In this document: in pieces, positions 28,934 to 38,838 of the stretch
How positions within the stretch are numbered: position 1 is the first letter of the stretch
Layout: the number at the start of each line of letters is the position of its first letter
From: Dermabacter sp.
GTDB lineage: Bacteria; Actinomycetota; Actinomycetes; Actinomycetales; Dermabacteraceae
Assembly: GCA_030538475.1 (NCBI GenBank)
Contig: JAUNTX010000003.1
Location: 274,341-338,340, forward strand
DNA length: 64,000 nt
Reading direction: 5' to 3'
The notes under the pieces: model-generated
Told to the model about the DNA's origin: nothing
Databases searched by the model: none
What the model saw: the letters and a program-made list of their open reading frames with translations, nothing else
Translations under genes and position numbers: made by a program

Positions 28934-30049
28934 CTACGGCACGAAGCGCCCCTGATCCTCACCGTCGAACAGGGTCGCGGCGCCGGGGGCGGGGTGCTCG
29001 GGGGCCGGATGCCCCAGGTGGGCCCAGGCAGCCGGGGTGGCGACGCGCCCGCGGGGGGTGCGCCCGAGGAATCCTTCGCGCACGAGGAACGGTTCGACCA
29101 CGGATTCGACCGTCTCGGTCTCCTCCCCCACGGCGATGGCCAGGGTGGACAGGCCGACGGGCCCGCCCGCGAACTTCATGCACAGGGCGTGCAGGACCGC
29201 GCGGTCGAGCCGATCCAGGCCCCGGGGATCGACCTCGTACACCTGCAGGGCCTCCATCGTGGCCGTCAGGGTGACCTCGCCGGTGCCGCGCACCTGGGCG
29301 TAGTCGCGCACGCGCCGCAGCAGGCGGTTCGCGATTCTTGGGGTGCCGCGCGAGCGCGAGGCGATCTCGCGGGCGCTCACCGGATCGATCGCGATGTTTA
29401 GGCGCGAGGCGCTGCGGGTCACGACCCGCGCGAGCTCGTCGGCGGAGTAGAAGTCGAGGTGGCCGGTGAAGCCGAAGCGGTCCCTGAGCGGGGAGGGCAA
29501 GAGGCCCGCGCGGGTGGTGGCGCCGACCGCGGTGAATGGTGGAAGCTCGAGCGGGATCGCGGTCGCGCCCACGCCCTTGCCCACCACGACGTCCACGCGG
29601 AAGTCCTCCATCGCCATGTAGAGCATTTCTTCGGCGGGCCGCGCGAGGCGGTGAATCTCGTCGATGAACAGCACGTCCCCTTCTTCGAGGGAGGAGAGGA
29701 TCGCCGCCAGGTCCCCCGCGTGCTGCACGGCGGGGCCCGACGTGATGCGCAGCGCGGCGCCCAGTTCGTGAGCGATGATCATCGCGAGCGTGGTCTTGCC
29801 GAGTCCCGGAGGCCCGCTCATGAGGACGTGTTCGGGGGCCGCGCCGCGAGCGCGTGCCGCATCGAGCACGAGCGAGAGCTGTTCGCGCACGGTGGATTGC
29901 CCCACGAACTCATCGAGCTGGCGCGGGCGCAGGGCGCCTTCGGCGGCGCGGTCGATAGCGCCCGCGTCGGCGCCGATGATGCGCTGGAAGCCTTCGTCGT
30001 CGGCCCCGGGCGCGGGCGCCGCGGCGGCGTTGTCGGAGCGTTCGATCAC
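28934..30049 (-). CDS. ruvB: Holliday junction branch migration ATPase RuvB
   Basis: Hexameric AAA+ motor that drives branch migration with RuvA. Walker A GPPGLGKT is at residues 79-86 and Walker B is LFIDEIHRL. Sensor regions [20 protein letters not shown] and the C-terminal winged helix ([17 protein letters not shown]) are present. The GTG at 30049 overlaps the ruvA stop by 4 bases (GTGA), giving 371 residues; the longer open frame upstream lies inside ruvA. The first 30 residues and the last 25 are variable. Confidence 0.96.
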   Translation of the reverse strand: MIERSDNAAAAPAPGADDEGFQRIIGADAGAIDRAAEGALRPRQLDEFVGQSTVREQLSLVLDAARARGAAPEHVLMSGPPGLGKTTLAMIIAHELGAALRITSGPAVQHAGDLAAILSSLEEGDVLFIDEIHRLARPAEEMLYMAMEDFRVDVVVGKGVGATAIPLELPPFTAVGATTRAGLLPSPLRDRFGFTGHLDFYSADELARVVTRSASRLNIAIDPVSAREIASRSRGTPRIANRLLRRVRDYAQVRGTGEVTLTATMEALQVYEVDPRGLDRLDRAVLHALCMKFAGGPVGLSTLAIAVGEETETVESVVEPFLVREGFLGRTPRGRVATPAAWAHLGHPAPEHPAPGAATLFDGEDQGRFVP

Positions 30050-30711
30050 TGGCGGCCTCCCAGGTGGCGCAGCGAGAGCCGGAGCAGGGTCGCGGCATCG
30101 CCCACGCTCGCGCCCTCCCCCGCCTCTTCGGCGTGCGCCTCGAGGACGGCGCTGACGGCGCCTTCGGCCGGGCGCTCCGCCCATCCGAGGCCGACGAGGG
30201 CCTGCACGACGTCGGCGGCGTGGGGGTGGCGCTGGGCGAGCGCGTCTGTCTCGTCGTCGGCGTCCGCCCCTTCGGCTGGGGGCACCACCGCCGCGTCCTC
30301 GCTCGCGGCGAACGGCGCGACCTTGTCCCGCAACTCGAGGGCGAGCCTCTTCGCGCCCTTCGGGCCGATGCCCGGGACGGAGGTGAGGGTCTTGAGGTCG
30401 TCGGCGATGACCGCGCGGGCGAACTGGCCCGGGGTGAGCACGGCGAGGACGGCCAGCGCGATCCGCGGCCCGATCCCGCTCACGGACTGCACGGTGCGAA
30501 ACAACTCGGTCTCCTCGGTCGAGAGGAAGCCGTAGAGGGTCAGGGAGTCCTCGCGCACCACCATCTCGGTGTGCAGGCGAATCTCCTGGCCGAGCCTGGC
30601 AGACGTCAGGGTTTGGGGGTGGGTGCGCACGAGGTAGCCGATACCGGCCACCTCGAGAACGAGGGAGTCGAGTCCGATGGCACCGACGGTGCCCTGAAGC
30701 GAAGCAATCAC
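30046..30711 (-). CDS. ruvA: Holliday junction DNA helicase subunit RuvA
   Basis: Binds four-way junctions and targets RuvB. The OB-fold starts [15 protein letters not shown] and is followed by two helix-hairpin-helix motifs ([29 protein letters not shown]). An acidic linker and the C-terminal RuvB-binding domain ([19 protein letters not shown]) follow. The GTG at 30711 is preferred because the family starts Met-Ile-Ala-Ser; a GTG three codons upstream is possible and neither has a good ribosome binding site. It follows ruvC by 27 bases. Confidence 0.94.
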   Translation of the reverse strand: MIASLQGTVGAIGLDSLVLEVAGIGYLVRTHPQTLTSARLGQEIRLHTEMVVREDSLTLYGFLSTEETELFRTVQSVSGIGPRIALAVLAVLTPGQFARAVIADDLKTLTSVPGIGPKGAKRLALELRDKVAPFAASEDAAVVPPAEGADADDETDALAQRHPHAADVVQALVGLGWAERPAEGAVSAVLEAHAEEAGEGASVGDAATLLRLSLRHLGGRQ

Positions 30712-30738
30712 GCGGACCACTCTAGAACATGTGTACGA

Positions 30739-31323
30739 TCACCAGCGGGAGGTGGACTGTTCCTTGGCGCGTCGAGCCGCCCGCTCCGCTTCTGCCCAGC
30801 GCGTCTGCGCGCTCGTGCGGGCACCGCCTCCCGCGTCGAGCTTCACGGTGCCGACCCCTCGCCACAGCTGGGTGATCGCGATGGCGAGTGCGTCGGCCGC
30901 ATCGGCGGGGCGGGGCGGGGCGTCGAGCACGAGGAGCTTTTGCACCATCGCCTGCACCTGCGCCTTGTCGGCGCGCCCGTTTCCGGTGATCGCGAGCTTG
31001 ACCTCGCTCGGGGTGTGCATGTCCACGGGGATCCGACGCTCCGCGGCGAGCACGAGGGCGAGGCCGGAGACCTGCGCGGTCCCCATGACGGTGGAGACGT
31101 TGTTGTGGCTGAAGACCCGCTCGATCACCACCATGTCGGGTGCGTGCGTCTCGATCACGTGGATGAGGCCCCGCTGGATTTCCAGGAGCCGTTCGGCGAT
31201 CCCGTTGTCGCGGTGCGAGGTGATGACCCCGACATCGACGAGCCGGGCGCTGCGGGCCGGGCCGCCGTCCACGACGCCGAAGCCGCAGCGGGTGAGCCCC
31301 GGGTCGATCCCGAGGACCCTCAC
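30739..31323 (-). CDS. ruvC: Crossover junction endodeoxyribonuclease RuvC
   Basis: Resolves Holliday junctions. RNase H-like fold with the first catalytic Asp in MRVLGIDPGLTRCGFG (D7), further acidic residues in VVIERVF and the C-terminal DAADALAIA. It has a 15-residue basic, Ala/Arg-rich tail. At 194 residues it is slightly longer than E. coli RuvC. First gene of ruvCAB; yebC lies 48 bases upstream. Confidence 0.95.
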   Translation of the reverse strand: MRVLGIDPGLTRCGFGVVDGGPARSARLVDVGVITSHRDNGIAERLLEIQRGLIHVIETHAPDMVVIERVFSHNNVSTVMGTAQVSGLALVLAAERRIPVDMHTPSEVKLAITGNGRADKAQVQAMVQKLLVLDAPPRPADAADALAIAITQLWRGVGTVKLDAGGGARTSAQTRWAEAERAARRAKEQSTSRW

Positions 31324-31371
31324 GAGCGCCCCAACCGAGGCGCCGCGATGGCCGACTCGCCTGTCACGACC

Positions 31372-32130
31372 CTACTCGGCATCCTCGAGCTGGCGCGCCA
31401 CATCGTCCGGGATATCGAGGTTCGAGTAGACGTTTTGCACGTCGTCGCTGTCTTCGAGCGCGTCGATGAGCCGCAGCACCTTGTGGGCGCCGTCGAGGTC
31501 CACTTCGGTCTTCATCGAGGGGACGAACTGCGCTTCGGCGGCGTCGTAATCTACCCCGGCGTTTTGCAGGGCGGTGCGCACGGCCACCACGTCGGTGGCT
31601 TCCGAGAGGATCTCGAACACGTCGCCCTCGTCGTTGATGTCTTCCGCGCCCGCATCGAGGACGATCTCGAGCAGCTCGTCCTCGGTGTGCCCGGCCTTCG
31701 GCACGGTCACGACGCCCTTGCGGGTGAACATGTAGGCCACCGAGCCGGAATCGGCCATGTTGCCGCCGTTGCGGCTGAACGCCACCCGCACTTCCGAGAC
31801 GGCGCGGTTCTTGTTGTCGGTCAGGCACTCCACGAGCAGCGCCACGCCGCCGGGGGCATAGCCTTCGTACATGAGCGTTTCGTAGTTGACTCCGCCGCCA
31901 TCGAGGCCGCCGCCGCGCTTGACGGCGCGGTCGATGTTGTCGTTCGGGACCGAGGACTTCTTCGCCTTTTGGATCGCATCGAACAGTGTGGGGTTGCCTG
32001 CCGGGTCGGGGCCACCCACGCGCGCCGCTACTTCAATGTTCTTGATGAGCTTCGCAAAGAGCTTGCCACGCTTGGCGTCAATCGCCGCCTTCTTGTGCTT
32101 CGTGGTGGCCCATTTGGAGTGACCTGACAT
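31372..32130 (-). CDS. YebC/PmpR-family protein
   Basis: The family start [20 protein letters not shown], the central [19 protein letters not shown] and the three-domain length of 252 residues identify it. YebC proteins have been described as transcriptional regulators and, more recently, as factors that help ribosomes through proline stretches. Their position next to ruvCAB is conserved in many bacteria. The ATG at 32130 follows GGGGTCCC with a weak ribosome binding site. The prsW-like gene ends 15 bases upstream of it. Confidence 0.95.
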   Translation of the reverse strand: MSGHSKWATTKHKKAAIDAKRGKLFAKLIKNIEVAARVGGPDPAGNPTLFDAIQKAKKSSVPNDNIDRAVKRGGGLDGGGVNYETLMYEGYAPGGVALLVECLTDNKNRAVSEVRVAFSRNGGNMADSGSVAYMFTRKGVVTVPKAGHTEDELLEIVLDAGAEDINDEGDVFEILSEATDVVAVRTALQNAGVDYDAAEAQFVPSMKTEVDLDGAHKVLRLIDALEDSDDVQNVYSNLDIPDDVARQLEDAE

Positions 32131-32145
32131 TGGGGTCCCTTGTCC

Positions 32146-33570
32146 TTAGTCGTCGTGCGGGGTGATGGCTCCCCGGGGCGGCGCGGTGGCCGCGTGGGGC
32201 GCCCGACCATTGTACGCGCCGCCCGCGACCTGCAGCGGAACCACCGGCAGGGTGAGGGCGCTCAGGGTCCGACGGGCCGCGGTGAGGTTCTCGAGCAGTT
32301 CGGCTTCGGTCGCGCGGATGCGCGTGGAGGAGCCGCCGCTGAGGGCGGCCTGACGGTGCGCGGCCAGCCGCAGGGCGGTGCGTTGAAAGTCCTTCATGGC
32401 CCATCCTGCGACCGCGCCGTAGGAATCGGCCCAGTGCTGGGCGGTGCGGCGCGAGCGCAGCCGTTCGAGCATGTCGACCTCCGCGGGGGTGAACCAGCCG
32501 GCCCTGCCGTAGTCGCTGAGGCGCCGACGCACGATCACCCGCTCGCGCAGCCGGAGCCCGATGAGGACCGCGCCGAGCACGAGGAAGATCGGCACCTCGA
32601 CGATGAGGTAGTAGATGTAGAACATCGCGCTTCCGCCATCGGGGTAGGCCATGCCCACCCACATGCTGCCGCCGTTCCACAGGGCGTGTAGCGCCATCCC
32701 GGCTCCGAGCCCGCCGAGGCCGAGCGAGGCGTACAGCAGGAGGGAGCGACGCTCCGCGGCGATGCCCAGCCCGAGCCCCACGAGGGCCGTGAAGCTCGCG
32801 TGGGCAAAGGGCGACATGACGCCGCGCAAGAAGAAGACTTCCCAGAACTCCCCCGCCGCCCCGGACGTGTGCGCTGCGGCTAGCGCGCGCGAGAAGTAGG
32901 TGATGTTCTCGGTGAACGCGAAGCCCGCGGCGATGAGCATCGCGTAGATGACGCCGTCGATGGGGCCGGAAATGTACCGGCGGCCAAACAGCAGCAGGAG
33001 GACGAGGCCGAAGGCTTTCGTGGCTTCTTCGACGATCGGGGCTTGCACCGCTATCGAGAGAAAGAGCTGCGCCGTGGGGTCGTCGGTTTGGAGGGAGATG
33101 ACCAGGTTCGCGACCGTGCCGAAGGCGAGGGAGAGGGCAATCGAGCCCACCGCTCCCCACGTGAATGCATAGACGAGGGTGATACGTGGCTGCGGCGTGT
33201 AGCGGTCGAGCCACCAGATCGCGGCCAGCACGACGAGGAAGGGCACGAGGGCGGCGGTACCGGCCACGAGGACCGTGCCGACGCCGTAGGGCTGGATGGC
33301 GTAGATCCACACCGCGAGCGCGGTGAGCGCGAGAATCCCGAAGACGCTCCCGAAGATTACCCAGGTGCGGATCGCGCCGCGTGGGCGCTTCGCCTCCGCG
33401 AGGGCAGGTCCGGGCGCGGGGCGAATCTGCGTGGGCTGGGGGCGCGGGACGTCGTAGCCGTAGGCATCCGTCGGCGCCTGCTGTGAGGGCGCTGCGTTGG
33501 CGGGCGTGGCGGGCGTCGGCGCGGCTGGGGGGCCGACGGCCCTCGTCGTCAGGATCGGCCCCTCAGTCAT
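32146..33570 (-). CDS. PrsW-family intramembrane metalloprotease
   Basis: Multi-pass membrane protease related to the Bacillus site-1 protease PrsW, which cleaves an anti-sigma factor. After a 65-residue Pro/Ala-rich cytoplasmic leader come about eight hydrophobic helices. The catalytic motifs are E181-E182-x-x-K185 in VEEATKAFG, then FAFTENITY, MSPFAHASFTAL and MALHALWNGG, whose His residues are the likely zinc ligands. A C-terminal cytosolic part of about 120 residues follows. The ATG at 33570 with GGAGGCGAGC upstream overlaps the HIT gene stop by 8 bases. No anti-sigma factor lies nearby, so the substrate is unknown. Confidence 0.88.
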   Translation of the reverse strand: MTEGPILTTRAVGPPAAPTPATPANAAPSQQAPTDAYGYDVPRPQPTQIRPAPGPALAEAKRPRGAIRTWVIFGSVFGILALTALAVWIYAIQPYGVGTVLVAGTAALVPFLVVLAAIWWLDRYTPQPRITLVYAFTWGAVGSIALSLAFGTVANLVISLQTDDPTAQLFLSIAVQAPIVEEATKAFGLVLLLLFGRRYISGPIDGVIYAMLIAAGFAFTENITYFSRALAAAHTSGAAGEFWEVFFLRGVMSPFAHASFTALVGLGLGIAAERRSLLLYASLGLGGLGAGMALHALWNGGSMWVGMAYPDGGSAMFYIYYLIVEVPIFLVLGAVLIGLRLRERVIVRRRLSDYGRAGWFTPAEVDMLERLRSRRTAQHWADSYGAVAGWAMKDFQRTALRLAAHRQAALSGGSSTRIRATEAELLENLTAARRTLSALTLPVVPLQVAGGAYNGRAPHAATAPPRGAITPHDD

Positions 33571-34171
33571 GCTCGCCTCCCGTGGCCCCGGGCCACGCCT
33601 CGGCAAACATACGGCGAGTATCGCCGAGCAGGTAGGGCAGGGCCTTCGTGCGCCCGATGATGGGCAGGAAGTTGGCATCGCCGTCCCAGCGCGGCACCAC
33701 GTGCTGGTGCAGGTGCGCGGCGATGCCCGCGCCCGCGACGGCCCCCTGGTTCATACCGAGGTTGAAGCCCGCGGGGCGGGACACCTCGCGGATCACCCGC
33801 ATGGCGGTGCGCGTGAGCTGAGCGACCTCCGTGTATTCGGCCTCGGTGAGGTCCGTGTAGTCGCTCACGTGGCGGTAGGGGCACACGAGCAGGTGGCCCG
33901 GGTTGTAGGGGAAGAGGTTGAGGATCACGTACGAGCTCCGGCCCCGATGGACGATGAGCGAGGCCTCATCGTCGGCGCCGGGGGCCGCGCAGAACGGGCA
34001 CTGCTCCCCCGCCTCCGACGTGGCGGGCTTGCCTTCGCCCTGAATGTAGGCCACGCGGTGCGGGGTCCACAGGCGCTGCAGAGCATCGGGCGTCCCCGCG
34101 AACGCGTGCGCACTCTCGAAATCCTCACCGAAGCGTTCGGCCTCGTCCCCTCCCTGCACCCGGGCACCCAT
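33563..34171 (-). CDS. HIT-domain protein (AP4A phosphorylase type)
   Basis: The HIT triad HLHQH is at residues 153-157. A two-Cys knuckle CPFC (residues 58-61) and the segment LNLFPYNPGHLLVCPYRHV match the actinobacterial HIT protein typified by Rv2613c, which has been reported as a diadenosine tetraphosphate phosphorylase. The 202-residue length fits. ATG at 34171 is 4 bases after the thrS stop; a GTG five codons in (VQGGDE) is an alternative. The thrS-HIT pair is conserved in actinobacteria. Confidence 0.9.
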   Translation of the reverse strand: MGARVQGGDEAERFGEDFESAHAFAGTPDALQRLWTPHRVAYIQGEGKPATSEAGEQCPFCAAPGADDEASLIVHRGRSSYVILNLFPYNPGHLLVCPYRHVSDYTDLTEAEYTEVAQLTRTAMRVIREVSRPAGFNLGMNQGAVAGAGIAAHLHQHVVPRWDGDANFLPIIGRTKALPYLLGDTRRMFAEAWPGATGGEHD

Positions 34172-34175
34172 GGGC

Positions 34176-36176
34176 CTACACCTGCGCCTTCGTGCGAATG
34201 GCCTCGAGGATGCGGGCCACGGCGTCATCCACCTTGATCCCGTTGTCTTGCGAGCCATCGCGCATCCTAAAGCTCACGGCGCCATTGGCCTGATCCTCAC
34301 CGCCCGCGATGAGCAGGTAGGGAACCTTGTCTTTCGTGTGCGTCCGAATCTTCTTCTGCATGCGGTCATCCGAGGCATCGACCTGCACCCGCACGCCGTG
34401 CGCGCGGAGCTTCGCGGCGACCTCTTCGAGGTAGGGCACGTATTCGGCGGCCACGGGGATCCCCACGACCTGCACGGGCGCGAGCCACACCGGGAACGCC
34501 CCCGCGTAGTGCTCGGTGAGCACGCCGAAGAAACGCTCGATGGAACCGAACAGGGCGCGGTGGATCATGACGGGGCGCTGGCGGGTGCCGTCGGGCGCCG
34601 TGTATTCGAGATCGAAGCGCTCCGGCAGGTTGAAGTCGAGCTGAATGGTCGACATCTGCCACGTGCGGCCGATCGCGTCGCGCGCCTGCACGGAGATCTT
34701 CGGGCCGTAGAACGCCGCGCCGCCCGGATCCGGCACCAGGTCCAGCCCGGAAGCCGTCGCGACCTCTTCGAGCGTGCGGGTCGCCTCCTCCCAGGTGGCG
34801 TCGTCCCCGATGTACTTGTCCGGGTTCTTGGTGGACAGCTCGAGGTAGAAGTCATCGAGCCCGTAATCGCGCAGCAGGTCCAGCACGAACGTCAGGAGGG
34901 TGGTGAGTTCCTCGCGCATCTGTTCGCGCGTGCAGTAGATGTGGGCGTCGTCCTGGGTGAAGCCGCGGGCGCGCGTGAGGCCGTGGATCACGCCGGACTT
35001 CTCGTTGCGGTACACGGCGCCGAACTCGAAGAGCCTGAGCGGCAGGTCGCGGTAGGAGCGCCCGCGCGAGGCGAAGACCAGGTTGTGCATCGGGCAGTTC
35101 ATGGGCTTGAGGTAGTACTCCTGGCCCTGCTTCGTCACGTTGCCTTCGGCGTCGCGTTCCTCATCGAGCCGCATCGGGGGGTACATGCCGTCGCGGTACC
35201 AGTCGAGGTGGCCGGAGGTCTCGAAGAGCTGCCCCTTCGTGATGTGGGGCGTGTTGACGAACGAGTATCCCGATTCGATGTGCCGACGGCGCGAGTAGTC
35301 CTCCATCTCCATGCGGATCATCGCGCCCTTCGGGTGGAACACGGCGAGGCCGGATCCCACTTCGTCGGGGAAGGAGAAGAGGTCCAGTTCGGCGCCGAGC
35401 CGGCGGTGATCGCGGCGCTCCGCCTCCGCGACGCGCTCCTGGTAGGCCAACAGATCCTCCTTCGTGGCCCACGCGGTCCCGTAGATCCGCTGCAGCATCG
35501 GGTTCTTCTCGCTGCCGCGCCAATAGGCGGCGGCGCTGCGGGTGAGGGAGAAGCCGTTGCCGATGAGGCGCGTCGAGGGCAGGTGGGGCCCGCGGCAAAG
35601 ATCGGTCCACACCACCTCGCCCCGGCGGTTGACGTTGTCATACATGGTGAGGCCGCCCGCGCCCACTTCGACGCTCGCACCCTCGGCGGCGTCGCTGGCC
35701 GAGGACTTCAGCCCGATGAGCTCGCGCTTGTAGGGTTCGTCGGCCTCTTCTGCCCACGCCTCTTCGTCACTCACCTCGCGGCGCACGAAGCGCTGGTTCT
35801 CCTTGACGATCCGCGCCATGTCCTTTTCGAGGGCCTTGAGGTCCTCGGGCGTGAAGGGCGTTTCGACATCGAAGTCGTAGTAGAAACCGTCGGTGATGAA
35901 GGGGCCGATGCCGAGCGTGCTGCCGGGGAAGCGCTTCTGCACGGCCTGGGCGAGGACGTGGGCGCTCGAGTGGCGCAGAATGTCGAGGCCGGCCTCGCTC
36001 GTGATGGCCACGCCCTCCACCTCGTCGCCGTCCTCGAGCACGGTGTCCAGATCGCGCAGGTGACCATTGATCTCCAGGGCGATGATCTCGCGCTGGTCCT
36101 GGAACACCTCGGTCCCCGTGGTCCCCGACTCGATGCTGGTGGGCGAGCCGCTGAGGACAATGCTGATGAGGGACAC
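34176..36176 (-). CDS. thrS: Threonine-tRNA ligase
   Basis: Class II synthetase. Domains: an N-terminal TGS-like part, the editing domain with [11 protein letters not shown] and the zinc-type [10 protein letters not shown], then the catalytic core with KPMNCPMHN, motif 2 [18 protein letters not shown], and motif 3 [16 protein letters not shown], and a C-terminal anticodon-binding domain. The GTG at 36176 is chosen because AAGGAG (36184-36189) lies 7 bases upstream; 666 residues result. I saw no T-box leader in the 162 bases before it. Confidence 0.96.
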   Translation of the reverse strand: MSLISIVLSGSPTSIESGTTGTEVFQDQREIIALEINGHLRDLDTVLEDGDEVEGVAITSEAGLDILRHSSAHVLAQAVQKRFPGSTLGIGPFITDGFYYDFDVETPFTPEDLKALEKDMARIVKENQRFVRREVSDEEAWAEEADEPYKRELIGLKSSASDAAEGASVEVGAGGLTMYDNVNRRGEVVWTDLCRGPHLPSTRLIGNGFSLTRSAAAYWRGSEKNPMLQRIYGTAWATKEDLLAYQERVAEAERRDHRRLGAELDLFSFPDEVGSGLAVFHPKGAMIRMEMEDYSRRRHIESGYSFVNTPHITKGQLFETSGHLDWYRDGMYPPMRLDEERDAEGNVTKQGQEYYLKPMNCPMHNLVFASRGRSYRDLPLRLFEFGAVYRNEKSGVIHGLTRARGFTQDDAHIYCTREQMREELTTLLTFVLDLLRDYGLDDFYLELSTKNPDKYIGDDATWEEATRTLEEVATASGLDLVPDPGGAAFYGPKISVQARDAIGRTWQMSTIQLDFNLPERFDLEYTAPDGTRQRPVMIHRALFGSIERFFGVLTEHYAGAFPVWLAPVQVVGIPVAAEYVPYLEEVAAKLRAHGVRVQVDASDDRMQKKIRTHTKDKVPYLLIAGGEDQANGAVSFRMRDGSQDNGIKVDDAVARILEAIRTKAQV

Positions 36177-36338
36177 GGGTGTACTCCTTGGGTGGTCGCG
36201 GGGATCCGGCCTACTGTGCCGCATCCTGCCCGTCAGTCTACGGGGGCACCGTGCTGTGTGCGCCCTGCACTTTCTCAACGACGGCCTTCCTGGAGCCCGA
36301 GGACCTGGTAGAACGCCTGGTCGTGGAAAGATGTCCCC

Positions 36339-37010
36339 ATGTCTGCTTCAGGGAACCGATTCGCTGCCGTGGGTGCGTGCGCCCGTCTCGCCGTGGCCGG
36401 AGCCATCGTGGCGGCGCTCGTCACGAACCTCCTGACCGCCCTCGATGAGGGCACGGGGAGCTACCTGATCGGGTACTTCACGAACCAGGCGAACGCCGCG
36501 TTTGCCGTGGTACTCGTTCTCGGCGTGATCGCCCCTCGGCTGCCGGAGTGGAAATACTGGGACAGCATTCGGGGCGCGATGGTGCTGTATCTCGTCATGA
36601 CGGGGCTCGTCTACGCGCTCCTCGTGGCCCCGCCCGCCGAACTACTGAGCTGGGACCTGGACTGGCAGGGCATCGTGTTGCACAGGCTCGCCCCGCTCGC
36701 CGCGGTGGCCGACTGGCTCCTTGCCCCGCAGCGGGACCGCTCGTCGGCCGTCCGCATTCTCGCCTGGCTGATCTACCCCGCGATCTTCCTCATCATCACG
36801 TGGATCCGAGGCGCCATCGAAGGCTGGTACCCCTACGAGTTCCTCAACCCGGGCGCCGCGGGGTGGCCGACGGTTGCGCTCACGACCGCCGTGGTGCTCG
36901 TCGGTTTCGCGGCCGTGGCGAGCGGGGTCCACGCGGTCGGCAATGCGCGCGCCCGCCGCTTTGGGCTGAAGGTCAACAGCGGCCACCCGGGCGCCGGGCT
37001 TTCTGGCTGA
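36339..37010 (+). CDS. Pr6Pr-family membrane protein
   Basis: Integral membrane protein with six predicted helices (about residues 13-33, 47-66, 78-96, 112-128, 140-156, 176-200). The segment [16 protein letters not shown] corresponds to the family's conserved FT-x2-SN region and [25 protein letters not shown] to the middle. The family has no established biochemical function. The start at 36339 follows GAAAGATG without a strong ribosome binding site. It is divergent from thrS and converges on the HAD gene. Confidence 0.78.
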   Translation: MSASGNRFAAVGACARLAVAGAIVAALVTNLLTALDEGTGSYLIGYFTNQANAAFAVVLVLGVIAPRLPEWKYWDSIRGAMVLYLVMTGLVYALLVAPPAELLSWDLDWQGIVLHRLAPLAAVADWLLAPQRDRSSAVRILAWLIYPAIFLIITWIRGAIEGWYPYEFLNPGAAGWPTVALTTAVVLVGFAAVASGVHAVGNARARRFGLKVNSGHPGAGLSG

Positions 37011-37041
37011 GCGCGTAGGTCTCGGGCCAGGTGCGCGGGTT

Positions 37042-37887
37042 TTAGGCGAAGAGGCCGAGCTTCTCGAAGGCGCCGACGAGTCCGGCGCGCCCGGGACCGG
37101 GTACCACGAGCGTGGGGCTTTGAACCTCGCGCGCGGCGCTCGAGCCCTCGATCACCACGGAGGCCCCGGCCGCGCGCAGCATGTCCACGTCGTTGAGGCC
37201 GTCGCCGCACGCCACGGTGTCCTCCATCGGCACGCCGAGGTGGCGCGCCACGGCCCGCACGCCGTCGATCTTGTCGACCGCCCACAGCTGCAGTTCGCCC
37301 GAGTTCGTGCCGTCACTCGCAATCGAGTTCGGCATGGGGCGCACGTCGGGGGAAATCTCGTCGGCCAACTGTTCTGCGGGAACGTGGGATGCCCACATGA
37401 CCGCCTTGGCGAAGCTCACGTCGCTCAGCGATGCGGGGGTGCGCACGGCATCCAGGATGTCGGGGGCGCCGCGACCCAGCGATCCGGGCACCACCTCGGC
37501 GCCGTCGAGGCCGAAGGATTCCATGAGCAGGTGCAGGCGCTCAGTGCCGTCCGGCGTGCCGAAGGCGCCGTCGGGAGATTCGAGGACGAAGGGAACATCG
37601 TGGCGCAGGAGGGCCTCGAGTGTGCGGGCCGCAATATCGTCGGGGAAGCGAATGTCCTGGAGAACCTCGCCTCCCACCGTGATGTAGCAACCGGCCGATC
37701 CCACCACGCCGTCCAGGGCCGCCTGAATATCGGCGGGCACCATCGAGATCGGGCGACCGGTGCACAGGAAGACCGCGTGGCCGTGCGCGCGAGCGTCGGC
37801 GATGGCCTGGACGTGGGCGGGCGGCACGACGCCGAACTCGCCGAGGGTGCCGTCAAAGTCGAGAAATACTGCGCGGCGCGTGGTCAT
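37042..37887 (-). CDS. HAD-superfamily phosphatase, Cof-type
   Basis: The first HAD motif FLDFDGTLGEFG (nucleophile Asp near residue 10) is followed by motif II-like FLCTGRP, a C2-type cap, a Lys in FAKAVMW and the final GDGLNDVDMLRAAG with the magnesium-binding Asp pair. At 281 residues it fits Cof-like sugar-phosphate phosphatases acting on small phosphorylated metabolites; the substrate cannot be told. AGGAG is 9 bases before the ATG. Its start overlaps the DUF1801 stop by 4 bases, so the pair is translationally coupled. Confidence 0.88.
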   Translation of the reverse strand: MTTRRAVFLDFDGTLGEFGVVPPAHVQAIADARAHGHAVFLCTGRPISMVPADIQAALDGVVGSAGCYITVGGEVLQDIRFPDDIAARTLEALLRHDVPFVLESPDGAFGTPDGTERLHLLMESFGLDGAEVVPGSLGRGAPDILDAVRTPASLSDVSFAKAVMWASHVPAEQLADEISPDVRPMPNSIASDGTNSGELQLWAVDKIDGVRAVARHLGVPMEDTVACGDGLNDVDMLRAAGASVVIEGSSAAREVQSPTLVVPGPGRAGLVGAFEKLGLFA

Positions 37888-38360
37888 GCGTGAGGCTCCT
37901 TGGGACGATGAGGTGGGGTGAGAGAGGGGGCGGGCACTCGCGTGTTCTCGGCGAGGGCCACCTCGCGCGAGGCTTCCACGAGCGCCCGAAGCGCGTCGAG
38001 GTCGATGCGGGCGAGCCGCGTGATGTAGAGGCAGGCCGTGCTTGCCCGGTGGGGGCCGAGTCGTGCGAGAATCTCCGGCCACCGCTCGGCGAAGCCGCTC
38101 GTAAGGTAGATGGTGTGCCGGGCCGGACCGGGGGCGAACGCGATGAGAGGCATGATTCCGCCGTGCCCGCTCTCGTACCGATACTCGAGGGTGCCAAAGC
38201 CGATGATGCGCCCCGCCCACACCACGGGTTCCTCGCCGCTCAGCTCTCGAAAGAGGGTGAGGAGGCTATCGGCCTCTGACCGCCGCGGCCCCGTGGCTCG
38301 ATCCAGCACGTCCGTCACCGGGGTGGAATCCGGAGACATTGCCGGGCTCGTCCGAGCCAT
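37884..38360 (-). CDS. DUF1801 protein
   Basis: Small cytosolic alpha/beta protein of 158 residues. Conserved family segments are EEPVVWAGRIIGFGTLEYRYESG, LIAFAPGPARHTIYLTSGF and CLYITRLARIDLDALRALV. GAGGAGG upstream supports the ATG at 38360. The C-terminus is Pro-rich. It heads a two-gene unit with the HAD phosphatase. The biochemical role of DUF1801 proteins is not settled; the fold is reminiscent of iron-chaperone/frataxin-like proteins. Confidence 0.82.
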   Translation of the reverse strand: MARTSPAMSPDSTPVTDVLDRATGPRRSEADSLLTLFRELSGEEPVVWAGRIIGFGTLEYRYESGHGGIMPLIAFAPGPARHTIYLTSGFAERWPEILARLGPHRASTACLYITRLARIDLDALRALVEASREVALAENTRVPAPSLTPPHRPKEPHA

Positions 38361-38407
38361 GGTCCTCCTCGAAGACGGCCGCCACCGAGATCAATCATCG
38401 GCGGCGA

Positions 38408-38469
38408 GGGCGGGGGTGGTGGGCGCCAAAGCACTGGCTTCATCGTATCGCGAAGCACCACCCCCGCCC
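38408..38469. repeat. 14-base perfect inverted repeat with a 34-base loop
   Basis: Arms GGGCGGGGGTGGTG (38408-38421) and CACCACCCCCGCCC (38456-38469). It sits between the DUF1801 start and the tRNA operon terminator. Purpose unknown: it may be a second terminator for the leftward tRNA operon. Confidence 0.6.
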
Positions 38470-38479
38470 GGGAACGACG

Positions 38480-38505
38480 AAGGCCCCGGCATGTGCCGGG
38501 GCCTT
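38480..38505 (-). terminator. Terminator of the leftward tRNA operon
   Basis: Hairpin with 12-base arms (AAGGCCCCGGCA / TGCCGGGGCCTT) just after tRNA-Val(GAC). Both sides carry CCTTCs, so it may work in either direction. Confidence 0.75.
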
Positions 38506-38511
38506 CCTTCG

Positions 38512-38586
38512 TGGTGGGCGATACTGGGATCGAACCAGCGACCTCTTCCGTGTCAAGGAAACGCGCTACCACTGCGCCAATCGCCC
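38512..38586 (-). tRNA. tRNA-Val (anticodon GAC)
   Basis: Cloverleaf read on the minus strand: acceptor GGGCGAT pairs with ATCGCCC, the anticodon stem TTTCC/GGAAG encloses TTGACAC with anticodon GAC, and the T-arm has GGTTCGATCCC. The discriminator A is followed by an encoded CCA. Third and last tRNA of the leftward operon. Confidence 0.95.
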
Positions 38587-38633
38587 ATATGCGACCCGAG
38601 GGCCATGTGTGCGGAAGCGAAATGCTTCCTGCG

Positions 38634-38704
38634 AGGTGGGTACGGGATTCGAACCCGTGTACACGGCTTTGCAGGCCGTTGCCTCGCCTCTCGGCCAACC
38701 CACC
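38634..38704 (-). tRNA. tRNA-Cys (anticodon GCA)
   Basis: Minus-strand cloverleaf with acceptor GGTGGGT/ACCCACC, anticodon stem ACGGC/GCCGT around CTGCAAA (anticodon GCA), and T-loop GGTTCGAATCC. Discriminator U (T) as expected for Cys; the CCA is not encoded. Confidence 0.95.
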
Positions 38705-38729
38705 GCGGGGGATAAACCTTCTATCCCAG

Positions 38730-38802
38730 AGCGGATGACGGGACTCGAACCCGCGACCCTCACCTTGGCAAGGTGATGCTCTACCAACTGAGCCACATCC
38801 GC
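38730..38802 (-). tRNA. tRNA-Gly (anticodon GCC)
   Basis: Minus-strand cloverleaf: acceptor GCGGATG/CATCCGC, anticodon loop TTGCCAA (GCC), T-loop GGTTCGAGTCC. Its 73-base body is identical to the tRNA-Gly at 39075 on the other strand, but the encoded CCA is absent here. First gene of the leftward tRNA operon. Confidence 0.95.
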
Positions 38803-38838
38803 ACGGCGCCCCGGCGGATGCCAGGCCAACGAGAAGAC

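Noticed and set aside
36177..36338. T-box or other riboswitch before thrS
   Set aside because: No T-box core motif or specifier hairpin was found in the 162-base interval, and actinobacterial T-boxes are mostly limited to ileS.
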